Shown piece after piece: positions 19,801-31,178 of a stretch of 64,000 nt of DNA. The position numbers and the translations under genes were made by a program. The number at the start of each line of letters is the position of its first letter. Positions within the stretch are counted from its first letter, which is position 1. Below the pieces are notes generated by a model that saw nothing but the letters and a program-made list of their open reading frames with translations, had not been told where the DNA came from and ran no database searches. This DNA comes from Erinaceus europaeus (lineage: Eukaryota; Chordata; Mammalia; Eulipotyphla; Erinaceidae), in NCBI RefSeq assembly GCF_950295315.1, contig NC_080166.1, positions 96,911,141 through 96,975,140 on the forward strand. The letters run 5' to 3'.

Positions 19801-22679
19801 GTAGTAAAGCATGTTGAGATGGTAATCGTTGCATTGGTTAGGTTGTGATCGGCGGATGCAATATTATTTGATATGGATTGGGAGAGGCATATGGGAAAGT
19901 AGGCCCTATCCAAGGGTTCCAGGACTGGGGGAAGTAGGGGCTCTATACTAGAGATGTGAGGTTCCTGCTGTCTTAGGGTTCAAGAAGACAATCGATAGTT
20001 AATGTTATCATCACATTATTTGGTAATTGAGTTAACTTTGAAAAGTCCTTTTGTTATGGTTTGCTGTACAGTACCCAGTATCTTGTATATAGCTGTGCTA
20101 TTGGATGCTTCTGATCTACTTGGTCTAGGCTTTTGAGAGAGTTTGCATATCAAATACACAGCCTACATATTAAAAAGATTCAGTTTGTGTTTTGAAAAAC
20201 TTCGAGACATACAATTGATTTTCCCCCTCTCATATTAATTAACTAGTGATTTATATGTATACATTTTGCTAGGAGTGTACATAAACACCATTCCCACCAC
20301 CAAAAGACTGTGACCCATCCCTCACACCCACTCCCACCCCCCACTGGCCCAGGAAGCTGCATGTCTACCCCTCACCACAGGGTTTTTACTTCGGTGCCCT
20401 ACTTACAATTTGGTCAGGTCCTGCTTTTAGTTTCCCTTTCAGATCTTCTTAGTCAACTTCTGTTGATGAGTGGGATCATCCCATACTCATCTTTATCTTT
20501 CTGACTTAGCTCACTTAACATAATTCCTTCTAGCTCTGTCCAAGATGGGTCAGAGAAGGTGGTTTCATTGTTCTTGATAGCTGCATAGTATTCCATTGTG
20601 TATATATACCACAGCTTTCTCAGCCACTCATCTGTTGTTGGGCACCTGGGTTGCTTCCAGGTTTTAGCTATTATGAATTGTGCTGCTATGAACTTAGAAG
20701 TACACACCTCTTTTTGGTTGGGTGTTATGGAGTCCTTGGGGTATAACCCCAGGAGAGGAATTACTGGATCATATAGAAGGTCCATGTCTAGCCTTCTGAG
20801 AGTTTTCCAGACTGCTCTCCACAGAGGCTGGACCAATTTACATTCCCACCAGCAATGTAAAAGGATTCCTCTTTCCCCACAACCTCTCCAGCATTTGTTG
20901 CTGCTGTCCTTTTTGATGTATGCTATTCTTACAGGTGTGAGGTGGTGAATGTTTTGTTCATATCCTCTCCCCATTTTTGGATGGGGTCATTTGCTTTTTT
21001 GGTGCTAGGTTCGCTGAGCTCTTTATATATTTTGGTGATTAGTTTCTTGTCTGATGTATGGCATGTGAAGATCTTCTCCCATTCTGTGAGGGGTCTCTTT
21101 GTTTATTTAATAGTTTCTTTGAATGTGCAGAAGCTTTTCAATTTGATGTAGTCCCACTGGTTTGTTTCTGCTTTAGTCTTCCTTGCAATTGGGTTTGATT
21201 CATCAAAGATGTCCTTGAGGTGTAGGTTGGAAACTGTTTTACCAATGTTTTCCTCTAAGTATCTGATTGTTTTTGGTCTGACATCTAGGTCTTTGATCCA
21301 TTTGGAGTTGATTTTTGTTTCTGGTGAGATAAAGTGGATCAATTTCATCCTTCTGCATGTTACAACCCAGTTTTCCCAGCACTATTTATTGAAGAGAGCC
21401 TCCTTTTTCCATTTAATCCTTTGGGCCCCCTTATCAAAGATTAGATGTCCATAGTTGTGGGGATTTATTTCTGGGCTTTCAATTCTGTTCCACTGGTCTG
21501 TGTGCCTATTTTTGTTCCAGTACCATGCTGTTTTGATGATGATGGCTTTATAATATAGTTTAAGGTCTGGGAGTGTGATGCCTCCATTTCAGTCTCTTTT
21601 CCTCAAGATGGTTTTGGCAATTCTAGGTGTTTTCAGGTTCCAGATAAATGATTGTAGTGTTTGTTCTATTCTCTTAAAGAAGCTTGGTGGAACTTTGATG
21701 GGTATTGCATTAAATTTGTATATGGCTCTGGGAAGAATATTCATTTCGATGATATTTATTCTTCCAATCCATGAGTATGGGATATCTTTCCATTTCTTGG
21801 TATCAGTTTCTATTTCCTTGAGTAGCGACTCATAGTTTTCAGCATAAAAGTCTTTCATTTCTTTGGTCAACTTTATTCCTAGGTATTTGACTGATTTTGC
21901 TGAAACAGTAAATGGGAGTGATTTCTGGATGTCTTCTTCTTCAGATTTAGTGTTTGCATAAAGAAATGCCACTGATCATCATGCTTCACGAATTCAGACT
22001 GTGTCCAGAGACTTCACGTGAGGAATGACAACCCTTCAGCTTCATTACTCGGGTGAGACTTTTCCTTTCATAGTATACTCTAGTTTCATCTTAGGTGGTT
22101 CACTTTCTAACAAAGTCCCAAAACCTAGATATACACCAGTTTCTGTGAGAGAGAGCATATGCTCACATGTATCCATAAACTACTCCAAAATATATACCTG
22201 AAAGCAGAAGTACACTAGAGTTTGCAGTGAGTACCCCCCTAACACTTCCTCTCCACTATTCCAAGCTTTGGGTCCATGATTGCTCAACAGTTTGTTTGGC
22301 TTCATATGTTAACTCTCTTTTCAGTCACCAGGTTCCAGATGCCATCAGGTTGCTGGCCAGGCTTCCCTGGATTGAAGACCCCACCAATGTGCCCTGGAGC
22401 TCCACTTCCCCAGAGACCCACCCTACTAGGGAAAGAGAGAGGCAGAATGGGAGTATGGACCGACCAATCAATGCCCATTTTCAGAGGGGAAGCAATCACA
22501 AAAGCCAGACCTTCTACCTTCTGCAACCCACAATGACCCTGGGTCCATGCTCCCAGAGGGATAAAGAATGGGAAAGCTATCAGGGGAGGGGCTGGGATAT
22601 GGAGATGGGTGTTGGGAATTGTGTGGAGTTGTACCCCTCCTACCCTATGGTTTTGTTAATTAATCCTTTATTAAATAAA
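19801..22679 (+). mobile_element. L1-L copy with 5' inversion (twin priming)
   Basis: A single 2.9-kb L1 insertion in two opposed pieces. About 19805-21977 is inverted and carries ORF2 C-terminal sequence plus the first half of the 3' UTR. From 21978 to 22679 lies the forward second half of the 3' UTR and the A-rich tail. Read in the L1 direction, 19808 (catg, then the 3'-UTR text) and 21978 (catgcttcac) are adjacent positions of the element, which is the signature of twin priming. The insertion is flanked by a 10-bp exact duplication (aaaagctcag, 19787-19796 and 22680-22689) that extends a few bases with one mismatch. Confidence 0.78.
20453..21972 (-). pseudogene. L1 ORF2 C-terminal fragment
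   Basis: Inside the inverted part of the L1-L copy. Three minus-strand pieces remain: 21589-21972 (from the reverse transcriptase thumb region, starting MAFLYANTK), 21103-21348, and 20453-20974 with the Cys/His motif CWRGCG...HCWWEC. Compared with the L1 at 9.3 kb, about 100 bp coding for the stretch before that motif is missing near 20945, where 'ggtg' on both sides provides microhomology. Not functional. Confidence 0.85.
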
Positions 22680-22698
22680 AAAAGCTCAGTTTTTGTTT

Positions 22699-22847
22699 TT
22701 TAAAAAGATTTTATTTATTTATGAGAAAGATAGGAGAGAGAAAGAACCAGACATCACTCTGGCACATGTGTTGCTGGGATCGAACTTGGGCCGTCATACT
22801 TGAGAGTCCAAAGCTTTATCACTGTGCCACCTCCCGGACCACAATGC
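22699..22847 (-). mobile_element. SINE-C, well-preserved subtype
   Basis: Minus strand. The poly-T and (ATTT)n side is at 22699-22720, followed by 'gagaaagaaccagacatcac', 'tgctgggatcgaac' (B box reversed) and a head ending 'gccacctcccggaccac'. The copy at 54610-54771 is nearly the same, so this is a discrete subfamily. Confidence 0.8.
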
Positions 22848-22887
22848 TCAGAGGTTTGTTTGTTTTGTTTATAGAAAGTGATCTGAG

Positions 22888-22984
22888 GCTAGGCAGTTAT
22901 GCACCTGGTTAAGTGCACATATTATAGTGGCCAAGGACCCAGGTTCAAGCCCCTGGTCCCCACCTGCAGAGGGAAAGCTTCAAT
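22888..22984 (+). mobile_element. SINE-B 5' half
   Basis: Head and core of SINE-B up to 'ggggaaagcttc'-like sequence at 22978. The text then switches abruptly to L1-L 3' UTR, so this SINE is broken at its 3' side. Confidence 0.65.
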
Positions 22985-23443
22985 GAAATTGGGGCAGCTT
23001 GAAACGTTCCTTCCTACTCATGACAACAGAATGTGAGCTCAGATCTACAGGGATGTAGAGGTCACATAGGTTCCTAAGCTGAATATGGGCCCCAGATCAG
23101 ATCAAATCAATGGGGTTTAACAGTGAACAATATTTATACACCTTTCCCATATTAGGGAGCTACTCTCTTCCCTGATCCAGCTTTCTGGTCCTTTTCCAGC
23201 CATGATATCATCTCCTCAGACAATAACTTGGATCTTCCTGCATATCAGATATCAGGCTCAAAAAAAAATTAGTATAGTCACGGATCCTTTGGAATATAAC
23301 TAAAATAGGCTTACTAACCATCCACAAAATGGAGACTCCCAAATCTTCATCTGCACTAGTTCAGCCTTTAGGTTCATGATTAGTCAATAATTTGTTTGTT
23401 TGGCTCTATATGTTAACTCTTTTTTTCAGCCATCAGGTTCCAG
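22985..23443 (+). mobile_element. L1-L 3' UTR segment
   Basis: Plus strand. It shares 'gctcaga...tgtagaggtcac', 'gatccagctttctggtcc' and 'tttaggttcatgattagtca' with the copies at 31.9 and 26.4 kb. It stops before the terminal block. Confidence 0.65.
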
Positions 23444-23492
23444 ATGCTTCGCCACTTGTGAAGTTTCCCCCTGCAGGTGCGGAACACAAGCT
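23444..23492 (-). mobile_element. SINE core fragment
   Basis: A 49-bp stretch matching the reversed SINE-B core ('cgccacttgtgaagtttccc', 'ctgcaggtgcggaac') directly behind the L1-L segment. Probably a rearrangement product. Confidence 0.5.
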
Positions 23493-23600
23493 TTCTAAGC
23501 ATGGACCTGGGTTCCATAACTGGTATCTGCATATAGCCAAGCAACCCTATTCTGATTCCACCACCTTACCTATCTCTCATAAAATAAATAAATGCATATT

Positions 23601-25205
23601 GTAAGTGGTGCAGCAGTGACCTTTAGAATCTGCACTTGGCACATTTAAATGCAGAGACTGACCAGAGATCTAATATTAGCGGACAACTATAGTTCCCTGC
23701 ATACACTTAACACTTTCCTTATTGACACACATTTTTCAAGAGTCTTCAAGCAAGCACATCTGCTAACCTGCAATTATGAGCGCTGACAGTGTATTATCAG
23801 AGTACACAGAAGCAGGTTCAAAAAATGGGATTTTGAACAAAATGACGATAGGCCTGACGTACAGTCATGCATCTTTTATAGATGCAGGTATTTGGACCGA
23901 ATATGAGATATTTAAGATGCCTATTAACCCCAACCACTTATTGGACTGACTAGAAATGTCTTTAAAAAGCCAAACACATGTGGCATTTTCTTGGAGTACT
24001 CAGTAGCTACTGACAAGTCTTAATAAATGAACTTGATCAAAGGCCTGGGCTTCCAAAAATTGTGGTCAGGGTTTTGCTATGCATATAAAACTTGGCATAA
24101 TTTTTCCCCACCATAACACTGAATAGTTCCTATATTTTTCCTTTCTGACTTCCCAGACTGCTGAAAACTCACTATGCTTTTTGAAATTCATGGCTCCGAT
24201 CTTTTCCTTTTATTTGTTTGGGGAGTTGGGGAGCATGAATACAATAAAGGTTCATTTTTTTTTATTTTTAAGACTGGGCTAACTCAGAATGAGATCCTTT
24301 TAACACCTCACTAATTGATTTCCATTTTTCTGAGGGATGTGTACTGCATTTTCCAGAAACACAGTTCATTTCTACAGCAATGACTTGATAGCTGATGTTT
24401 TAAATATTTTATAGTAATATTTTAGAAACCCAGTCATCTAGGATCACCTATGACATTTCTCACACTGCACTGAAGAAACATATTTGGAAAAACGATTTCA
24501 CATATAAAAGTTTGGGACTAGAACACTACATTATATCGATCCAGATTTTTTACACTTTACCCCGGAAATAAACAGTTTAGGATATAGCATTTGATGTGTA
24601 ACAACAACTCCTTTGAGATCCAATTATTTGGCAACTTGACTCCTGAGAATTATAAAAAATATATATATGATTTCATATCAAGTATCTGTCTTTAATTCTT
24701 TTTTGAAAACAGTAATTTCTCTTAAAATAGCTATTCTCGATAACTTCATCTTTTTATTTGCAAGGTGCTATCATGCAATTCATAAATATGGACAAACTAC
24801 TAACCAGAATTATCTGTGGTGATTAATTCCCATAATGCACTGTGAACTAAAGTTCCAAAAGATCTCAGATATTTAAAATATTGCATTCTAACCACATGAT
24901 AGGAGTTGCTTCCTTTTTCCCTCCCTGCAATAACAGATTCTTGGTCTGCATAAACATAACTGTCCAGGATTTTTTAACTGAAGCATACTGTTGCCGTTAA
25001 CGATATACATATGTGCAATTCATCTGCATTCCAGCATAATTCTGGAGTTCCCAAGGAAGAAAGCTAGAGAGACATTTCATAAAACTTAACAGAAGCTAAA
25101 TTGGCCGGAGAATCCGCACATTATCATGAAGAGCAAGGAATCAAAATCTCACCACTCATTCCCAGACTTTTATATTTCTTTCCAAAAGACCATCTATATA
25201 TATAG
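23601..25205. other. Unique stretch, candidate conserved sequence
   Basis: A 1.6-kb block free of recognisable repeats. The part at about 24700-25160 holds several ATTA/TAAT-type and octamer-like words (for example gattaattcccataatgca) and no open frame. This invites a conservation check but proves nothing. Confidence 0.35.
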
Positions 25206-25206
25206 T

Positions 25207-25240
<34 letters not shown>
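25207..25240 (+). repeat. (TG)n microsatellite
   Basis: About 17 TG units. Confidence 0.97.
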
Positions 25241-25245
<5 letters not shown>

Positions 25246-25371
25246 ATCCAAATGAACATAACACCAAGAACTGTGTTTCACTGAGAAATCCCCACCCCCA
25301 TAATCATGAGTTAAAACCTTAAATACCAGTATTCATAAATTAGAAGTTTAGGTAAAAAGATGGAAAATATT

Positions 25372-25558
25372 ATTTTCATCATTTTCCTTTTCTTCCTCCC
25401 TCTTTCTCTCTCTCCCCTTCCTTCCTTCCAACTCTCTTTTTTCTTTCTTAATTCTGTCTCTCTTTTTTCTTTCTTAATTCTTTTTTTTAAGATTAAAAAA
25501 ATATTTATTTTCCCTTTTGTTGCCCTTTTTTATTCTTGCTATATAAGCAAGAATAAAA
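25372..25558. repeat. Pyrimidine-rich tract and 31-bp palindrome
   Basis: A CT-rich tract (25380-25495) leads into a reversed SINE-A 3' end (25500-25527), then a perfect palindrome at 25528-25558 with 13-bp arms (ttttattcttgct / agcaagaataaaa) and a 5-bp centre. The words 'ctttcttaattcttt' in the tract are repeated in reverse complement at about 25657-25675. Confidence 0.85.
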
Positions 25559-25678
25559 GCAGACCTGCTTCACTTCCTCTTCGTCTCTCTGTCTGACTGA
25601 GAAACAGTCAACCTGAGGGCAATGAAATTACACATTCGAGATTCAGAGAGAAAGAAAGGAAGAAAGAATTAAGAAAGA

Positions 25679-25920
25679 AAGGGAGTTAGGCGGTAGAACA
25701 GTGGGTTAAGCGCACATGGCGCAGCGTAAGGATCCCAGTTCGAGCCCAGGCTCCCCACCTACAGGGGAGTCGCTTCACAGGCAGTGAAGCAGGTCTGCAA
25801 GTGTCAATCTTTCCCCCTCTCTGTCTTCCCCTCCTCTCTCCATTTCTCTCTGTCCTATCCAACAAAAATGACAACAACAACAATAATAACTACAGCAAGA
25901 ATAAAAAATGGCAAGACAGC
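25679..25920 (+). mobile_element. SINE-A copy
   Basis: Plus-strand SINE-A with intact head ('gggagttaggcggtagaaca') and B box (agttcgagccc). The tail ends 'tacagcaagaataaaaaatg', whose agcaagaataaaa also forms the right arm of the palindrome 350 bp upstream. Confidence 0.87.
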
Positions 25921-26377
25921 TGTATACAGGAGCTCTCCGCCAGTGCTATGTTTCCCACACACTGACGCCCCATGCAGGGTAAGGTAGAAACTATACAATG
26001 TGACCTCTCTCTGACCCTAGGTCAAATCATTTAAAAATATATATCAACCCATATACAATTGCTGAATTCATATGATTTTAATTTCATAATTCCTGACAAC
26101 ATGATTTTTAATTTCTGTAGAAAGAAGTGATCCAAGTCACTCATCATCTATCCATCCACCTGTTCCTATTGATACTTAAGGTGGGGAGGGGGGTGGTACA
26201 ATATTTTTAAAAGAAAACCAATAATTAAAGTATGCCAGTCTCTTCCCCTTAATTCAGCTTTTGCAGTCCTTGCTTTGCTATGGTTAGCTTCGGAGTGAGT
26301 GAGAGAGCTGTAATAGGAAGTAGGTGAGGAGGGTATCTAAGTCTAATTAGATACTATTTCATTAGGAATTTTATACT
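25921..26377. other. Unique sequence
   Basis: Nothing recognised. Confidence 0.45.
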
Positions 26378-26900
26378 GACTCACTGCAAACTGTTGTGTA
26401 TTTTTGCTTTCAGGTATATATTTTGTCCTAATTTATGGAGATTTCTCTATCTCACAGGACCTGGTCTATATCTAGGTTTCCAACCTTTAGGTTCATGATT
26501 GTTCAACAATTTTTTTTGGCTTTGTATGTTAACTCTCTTTCAGCCACAAGGCTCTAGATGTCAGCATGATGCCAATCAGACTTCCCTGGACAGACAACTC
26601 CACCAATATGTTCTGGAGCTCTGCTTCCCCAGAGACCCACCCTAGTAGGGAAAGAGAGAGGCAGGCTGGGAGTATGGATCAACCTGTCAAGGTCCATATT
26701 CAGCAGGGAAGCAATTACAGAAGCCAAACCTTCTACCTTCTGTATCCCACAATGACCTTGAGTCTATAATCCCACATGGTTAAAGAATAGGAAAGCTATC
26801 AGGAGAGGGGATGGGATATGGAGATCTGGTGATGTGAATTGTGTGGAGTTACACCCCTCTTATCCTATGGTTTTGTCAATGTTTCCTCTTTATAAATAAA
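26378..26900 (+). mobile_element. L1-L 3' end with a second 5' inversion
   Basis: 26378-26475 is the reverse complement of the 3'-UTR segment found forward at about 22110-22230 (ctcactgcaaact, then tttcaggtatatattttg). From 26476 onward the forward terminal block follows ('ttaggttcatgattgttcaa' to 'gtgtggagttacacccctct') with a (TAAA)n tail. The opposed halves and a small deletion at the joint again fit twin priming. No duplication found. Confidence 0.7.
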
Positions 26901-27074
26901 TAAATAAATAAGTAGAAAAACAATAATATCAAGAATCAACAATAATAGCACACAGAGTGCATTGTTGCCATTTTGAAAGGTCAAGTTTCAGTGCTATATG
27001 TCTTTCAATATGAATAGGTCCAGAAGAGGTGCAAAGAGGCAAAAACAGTTTGGGATTTGAAGTATAATGTCTTG

Positions 27075-27265
27075 GCATACCCAGTTGACTGTAAACTTTC
27101 CTCTGCATGAGGACCTGGGTTCAACCCCCAGTTCCTCACCTGCAAAGGGGAAGCTTCAGGAGTGGTGAAGCAGTGCTACAGGTGTGTCTCTTTCTCCCTC
27201 TCAATATCCCCACCCATCTCAATTTAAGTCTGTGCAGTCAAACACTGAAAATAATAATAATAAAT
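27075..27265 (+). mobile_element. SINE-B copy
   Basis: Plus-strand SINE-B with a diverged head, 'gggttcaacccccagttcct' B-box region, 'ggaagcttcaggagtggtga' core and an (AAT)n-like tail. Confidence 0.68.
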
Positions 27266-27930
27266 AGAAGTGCAATGTCTTTACAGTACTTTTCGGTACT
27301 TCCCAACCCTGCGACTGCATTTTTTGGGGAAAATGACCCTATAATCTTGGCATTTACCATTAAGCAAGGTGTTGAACATCTGCTCACATAACACTTGTAT
27401 TTAAAGTAGAGTGAGTGACCTAAGATTGCACAGTGAGAAATTATTGTACTGATCTTATATCTTACATTATGATAATATAAGCATTTTCATCCATCTTTGG
27501 AATGATTCCAAGGAATTTCTCAGCTGTCAATGTCATACCAATAGAGTCAACACCATTAAGTATCTGTAACTCAGTTTAAGAATATTAAAGTGTTGGTCAA
27601 ATGAGGCCAGAGATAATCATAGATGTTCACAAAAGCTCACTTCTACTTATGGATATATATTCCTTTGATCATGCTACAAGTTCAACAGAGAAACTTATTC
27701 TCTATTTTTCATAAAGATATGTTTAATAGTGTCATCATTTCAATCTCTTAGGGTGATAATTTCAACACTCACAAGTCAACTGTATTTACTCTCTAATAAT
27801 TGACTTTTAACAAGACACATAAGAACCTTGAACCTAAAAATTCACCAATTTACAATGGTCACTTCTAGAGTTGCCAATGCTGTTGCCTCACAGAGGCCAG
27901 AACAGCAGCATAACAGAGACCATATATTGA
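27266..27930. other. Unique sequence
   Basis: Nothing recognised. Confidence 0.45.
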
Positions 27931-27939
27931 CATCAGGGA

Positions 27940-28760
27940 CACTGATCTGGCGAGGTGACTCAGGATAAAATTTCATCTTCTCCATCAAAATAAATAAACA
28001 GGGAAATTGAACACCTTAGCCACAGCAACTCCTGCTGGCACAAGAACAAAAGAACATTAAATGCAGAAACTGAAAAATACACAGACAACAATGACAGAAA
28101 ACCCAAATGACCAGACAGACACAGACCTAGAAAAAATGACAAAAATAGGGTGCCGGGTGGTAGCACAGCGGGTTAAGCACATGTTGAGCAAAGTGCAAGG
28201 ACCAGTGTAAGGACCTGGTTCGAGGCCCCCAGCTCCCCACCTGCAGGGAAGTTGCTTCACAAGTGGTAAAACAGATCTGCAGGTGTCTATCTTTCTCTCC
28301 TCCTCTCTGTCTTCCCCTCTTCTCTCCATTTCTCTCTGTCCTATCCAACAAGGACAACAATAATATTAACAACAACAACAACCATAGACAACAAGGGCAA
28401 CAAAAGGGAGCAAATGGCCTCCAGGAGCAGTGGATTCGTAGTGCAGGCACCGAGCCCCACCAATAAGCATGGAGTCAAAAATAAATAAATAAATAAATAA
28501 CATTCAGAAAACTCATATGAAATCACCTCAAGAAACTAAAGTTAAGATTCAAGAATTCAGTGATAATTTTACTAAAGAATTACAAAGAAAAAAAATTCTA
28601 AATTAAACTGCAAGGCCTAAAGGATACTTTGAATGCAGTTCAAGTTGAAGTAAGAGGCCTCAGAACTTGACTTGATCAGGTGAAGGAGAGATTCTCAACA
28701 GTAGACAACATAACCAATACACTCTGTGAATTTTCCTCTTGGAGAGGAAGTTTAGGAAAA
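27940..28760 (+). pseudogene. Possible old L1 ORF1-region relic split by a SINE
   Basis: The A-rich plus-strand text at 27990-28147 and 28502-28750 ('gaaatcacctcaagaaact', 'gaattcagtgataatttta', 'agttgaagtaagaggcctca') resembles the coiled-coil part of an ancient L1 ORF1 by composition and phrasing. A SINE-A-long interrupts it. No continuous frame remains. Assignment is tentative. Confidence 0.35.
28148..28501 (+). mobile_element. SINE-A-long copy
   Basis: Plus strand. Head 'gccgggtggtagcacagcgg', B box 'ggttcgaggcc', AAC-rich middle, then the 3' module ('ctccaggagcagtggattcg', 'gcaggcaccgagccccacca') and a (TAAA)n tail. Confidence 0.88.
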
Positions 28761-29455
28761 ATGAAGCATCTCTCTAGAAAATTTAATTATAAGTAATCTA
28801 GAAATGACTTAAAATGTATGGGAAGATGTGTGTAGGTCATGTGCCAGTGGTACAGGGTTTTATATAAAGGAATTGAGTATTTATAGATCTTGGTAACTAG
28901 GTTGTCCTGAAACCAACCCCCTATAGATAAGGAGGGATGACTACATCAGATGATGAATACAATAACCAAGGAACTCATTACATATGAATTTATACAGGCC
29001 AACAATATAATAATCATTGAAAAAACATAAATGCAATCCCCATTGACACAAGGAATAAAAGAGCTCCAACCTACTCACCTTTCCGGATTCATTTTCTGAC
29101 ATTTTCCATATTTGTAATGGAAAACATGTTTTATCTTAAAGTTAGGCTCATGGATCAAGTGAAAGCAGGTATGAATCTCTTTTAGTTGGCAAGTAAATAT
29201 TTTCCCTAGAATTTTGTAACATCTTACCTTTTGTGCTTCTCTCATAATATACTAATGTTAACAGAGTCACAGTTAGTGCTAAATTTCTAAGCAAAATGTT
29301 AGATCATGGTTAAGCCATTTTCCCTAACAAAAAAGTATGTTTCCTGTTTTCTCCAATTCTTTCCCCTTCTCTACATAGCTAGCGTATCAGAAAAACTATC
29401 ATTTTAAATTATCTGCTTCTTTATTATTTCTCTTCCACTATAATGTAGTCTAGTT
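28761..29455. other. Unique sequence
   Basis: Nothing recognised. Confidence 0.45.
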
Positions 29456-30306
29456 TCACCAAAGAAGAGATCCAAAAGACTAACAAACATATGAAACAAT
29501 ACTCCAAGTCATTGATTTTTTAGAGAAATGCAAATAAAGACAATGAGATACCATTTCACTCCTTTTCACATGTCATACATCAGGAAAGGTAGCAGCAACA
29601 AATGTTGGAGAGTTTGTGGGGACAAAAGATCCCTCCTACACTGCTAGTGGAAATATAAATTGACCCAACACCTGTGGAGAGAAGTCTGGCAAACTCCCAG
29701 AAGGCTATAAGTGGACCTGCCCTATGACCCTGCAATTCCTCTCCTGGGGATATATCCTAAGCAACCAAACATACCCATCCAGAAAGACTTGTGTATACCT
29801 ATGTTCATAGTAGCACTATTTGTAATAGCCAAAACCTGGAAGCAACCCAGATGTCCAACAACAGATGAGTGGCTGAGTTAGTTGTGATCTATATGCACAA
29901 TGGAATACCAGTCAACTATTAAAAATAGTGAATTAACCTTCACCTCATCTTGTATGGAGCTTGAAGGAATCATGTTAATGAGATCTGCCAGAAAAAGAAA
30001 AGAAGAGTATGGTATGATTTCACGCATAAACAGAAGTTGAAAAATAAGAACAGAAGGGAAAACAGAAAGCAGAACTTGGACTGGAGTTGGTATATTACAC
30101 CAAAGTAAAAGACTCTGGGGTGGGGGTGGCAATGGGAGTCCTGGAAGACAGAGGAGGACCTAGTGGAGTTTGAATTGTCCTGGAAGACAGAGGAGGACCT
30201 AGTGGAGTGTGAATTGTCATGTGTAAAATTGATAAATGTTATGTATATATAAACTATTGTATTTTATTTCACTGTTGGCTATAAACTATTAATTCCTCGA
30301 TAAAAT
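29456..30306 (+). mobile_element. L1-S 3' end, 5'-truncated
   Basis: Plus strand. It covers the ORF2 C-terminal region, with the Cys/His motif region at about 29600-29680 and 'gcaacccagatgtccaacaa' at 29840, then the L1-S 3' UTR ('caccaaagtaaaagactctg' at 30098) and an A/T-rich end. Frames are broken throughout. Confidence 0.85.
30138..30215 (+). repeat. 39-bp tandem duplication in an L1 3' UTR
   Basis: Two copies (30138-30176 and 30177-30215) differing by one base (agttt against agtgt). Other L1-S 3' ends in the window have a single copy. Confidence 0.93.
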
Positions 30307-30998
30307 TTTTTATATCTATATCTTGATCTTTCTCTTCTTTCCTTTTTCTGCTATATTTTTTAGCATACAATACTTGACATTGGCTGAATAAATACATTTT
30401 AATATAAACAAAATGATATTTTGCCATTTTCTTAAATATATAGCTGGAATAAATATGCATTAGCCTAGATCAGTATAAACTAGTTTGTTTGACACATGGC
30501 TTTATGTGTTATTTTTCATACCTTTTCCTAGAATTTCACATTAAAAAGTCCACTCTCAAGGTGAACTTGCTATTGTTAGGTTTTGTATATAGTTATAATT
30601 TGTTGTCATCTTTAATTAACCTCAACAGTAACTTTCACTTTTATTTCCAACTATAAAGCTTGAAATGTCTTCAAGTCTGAGACACAGATGGCAGTGAAGG
30701 GATCTTGTTAGACTTGTTAAGCTAAAATGACATATGTATCTGCTAAAGTGTGCAGGTGCTACTGAAGGAAGGTTATTACTTTATGTCCAAAGACAGATGA
30801 TACTATTTTTTCTCTTAAAATGAGCTTCAAACATATCAACTGTCTTTACATTTTGCAAAGCATTTCAGACTTAAGTCTATAATTAAAACACATACAGACA
30901 AGCTTTGGCTAAAATAAGTTACAATGGCCACATTTTACATTTTTCAGACCTAGGGTTTGAGATATATTGATATAGTACCTGTGATGAAATAGATTCAT
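30307..30998. other. Unique sequence
   Basis: Nothing recognised. Confidence 0.45.
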
Positions 30999-31178
30999 AG
31001 GGGCTGGGTGGTGTTGCACCTGGTTAAATGCACATGCCCAATCCCCCAGTCCCCACTTGCAAGAGGAAAGCTTCATGAGCACTGAAGCAGGGCTGTAGAA
31101 GTGTCTCTTTCTCTCACCTCTCTCTCTCCCCCTTTCCTCTTGATTTCTGACTGTTCTATGCAATAAATCAAAGTAAAA
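30999..31178 (+). mobile_element. SINE-B copy
   Basis: Plus strand, starting 'ggggctgggtggtgttgcac'. About 20 bp are missing between the A and B box regions. The core and pyrimidine-rich body are intact and the tail is 'gcaataaatcaaagtaaa'. Confidence 0.8.
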
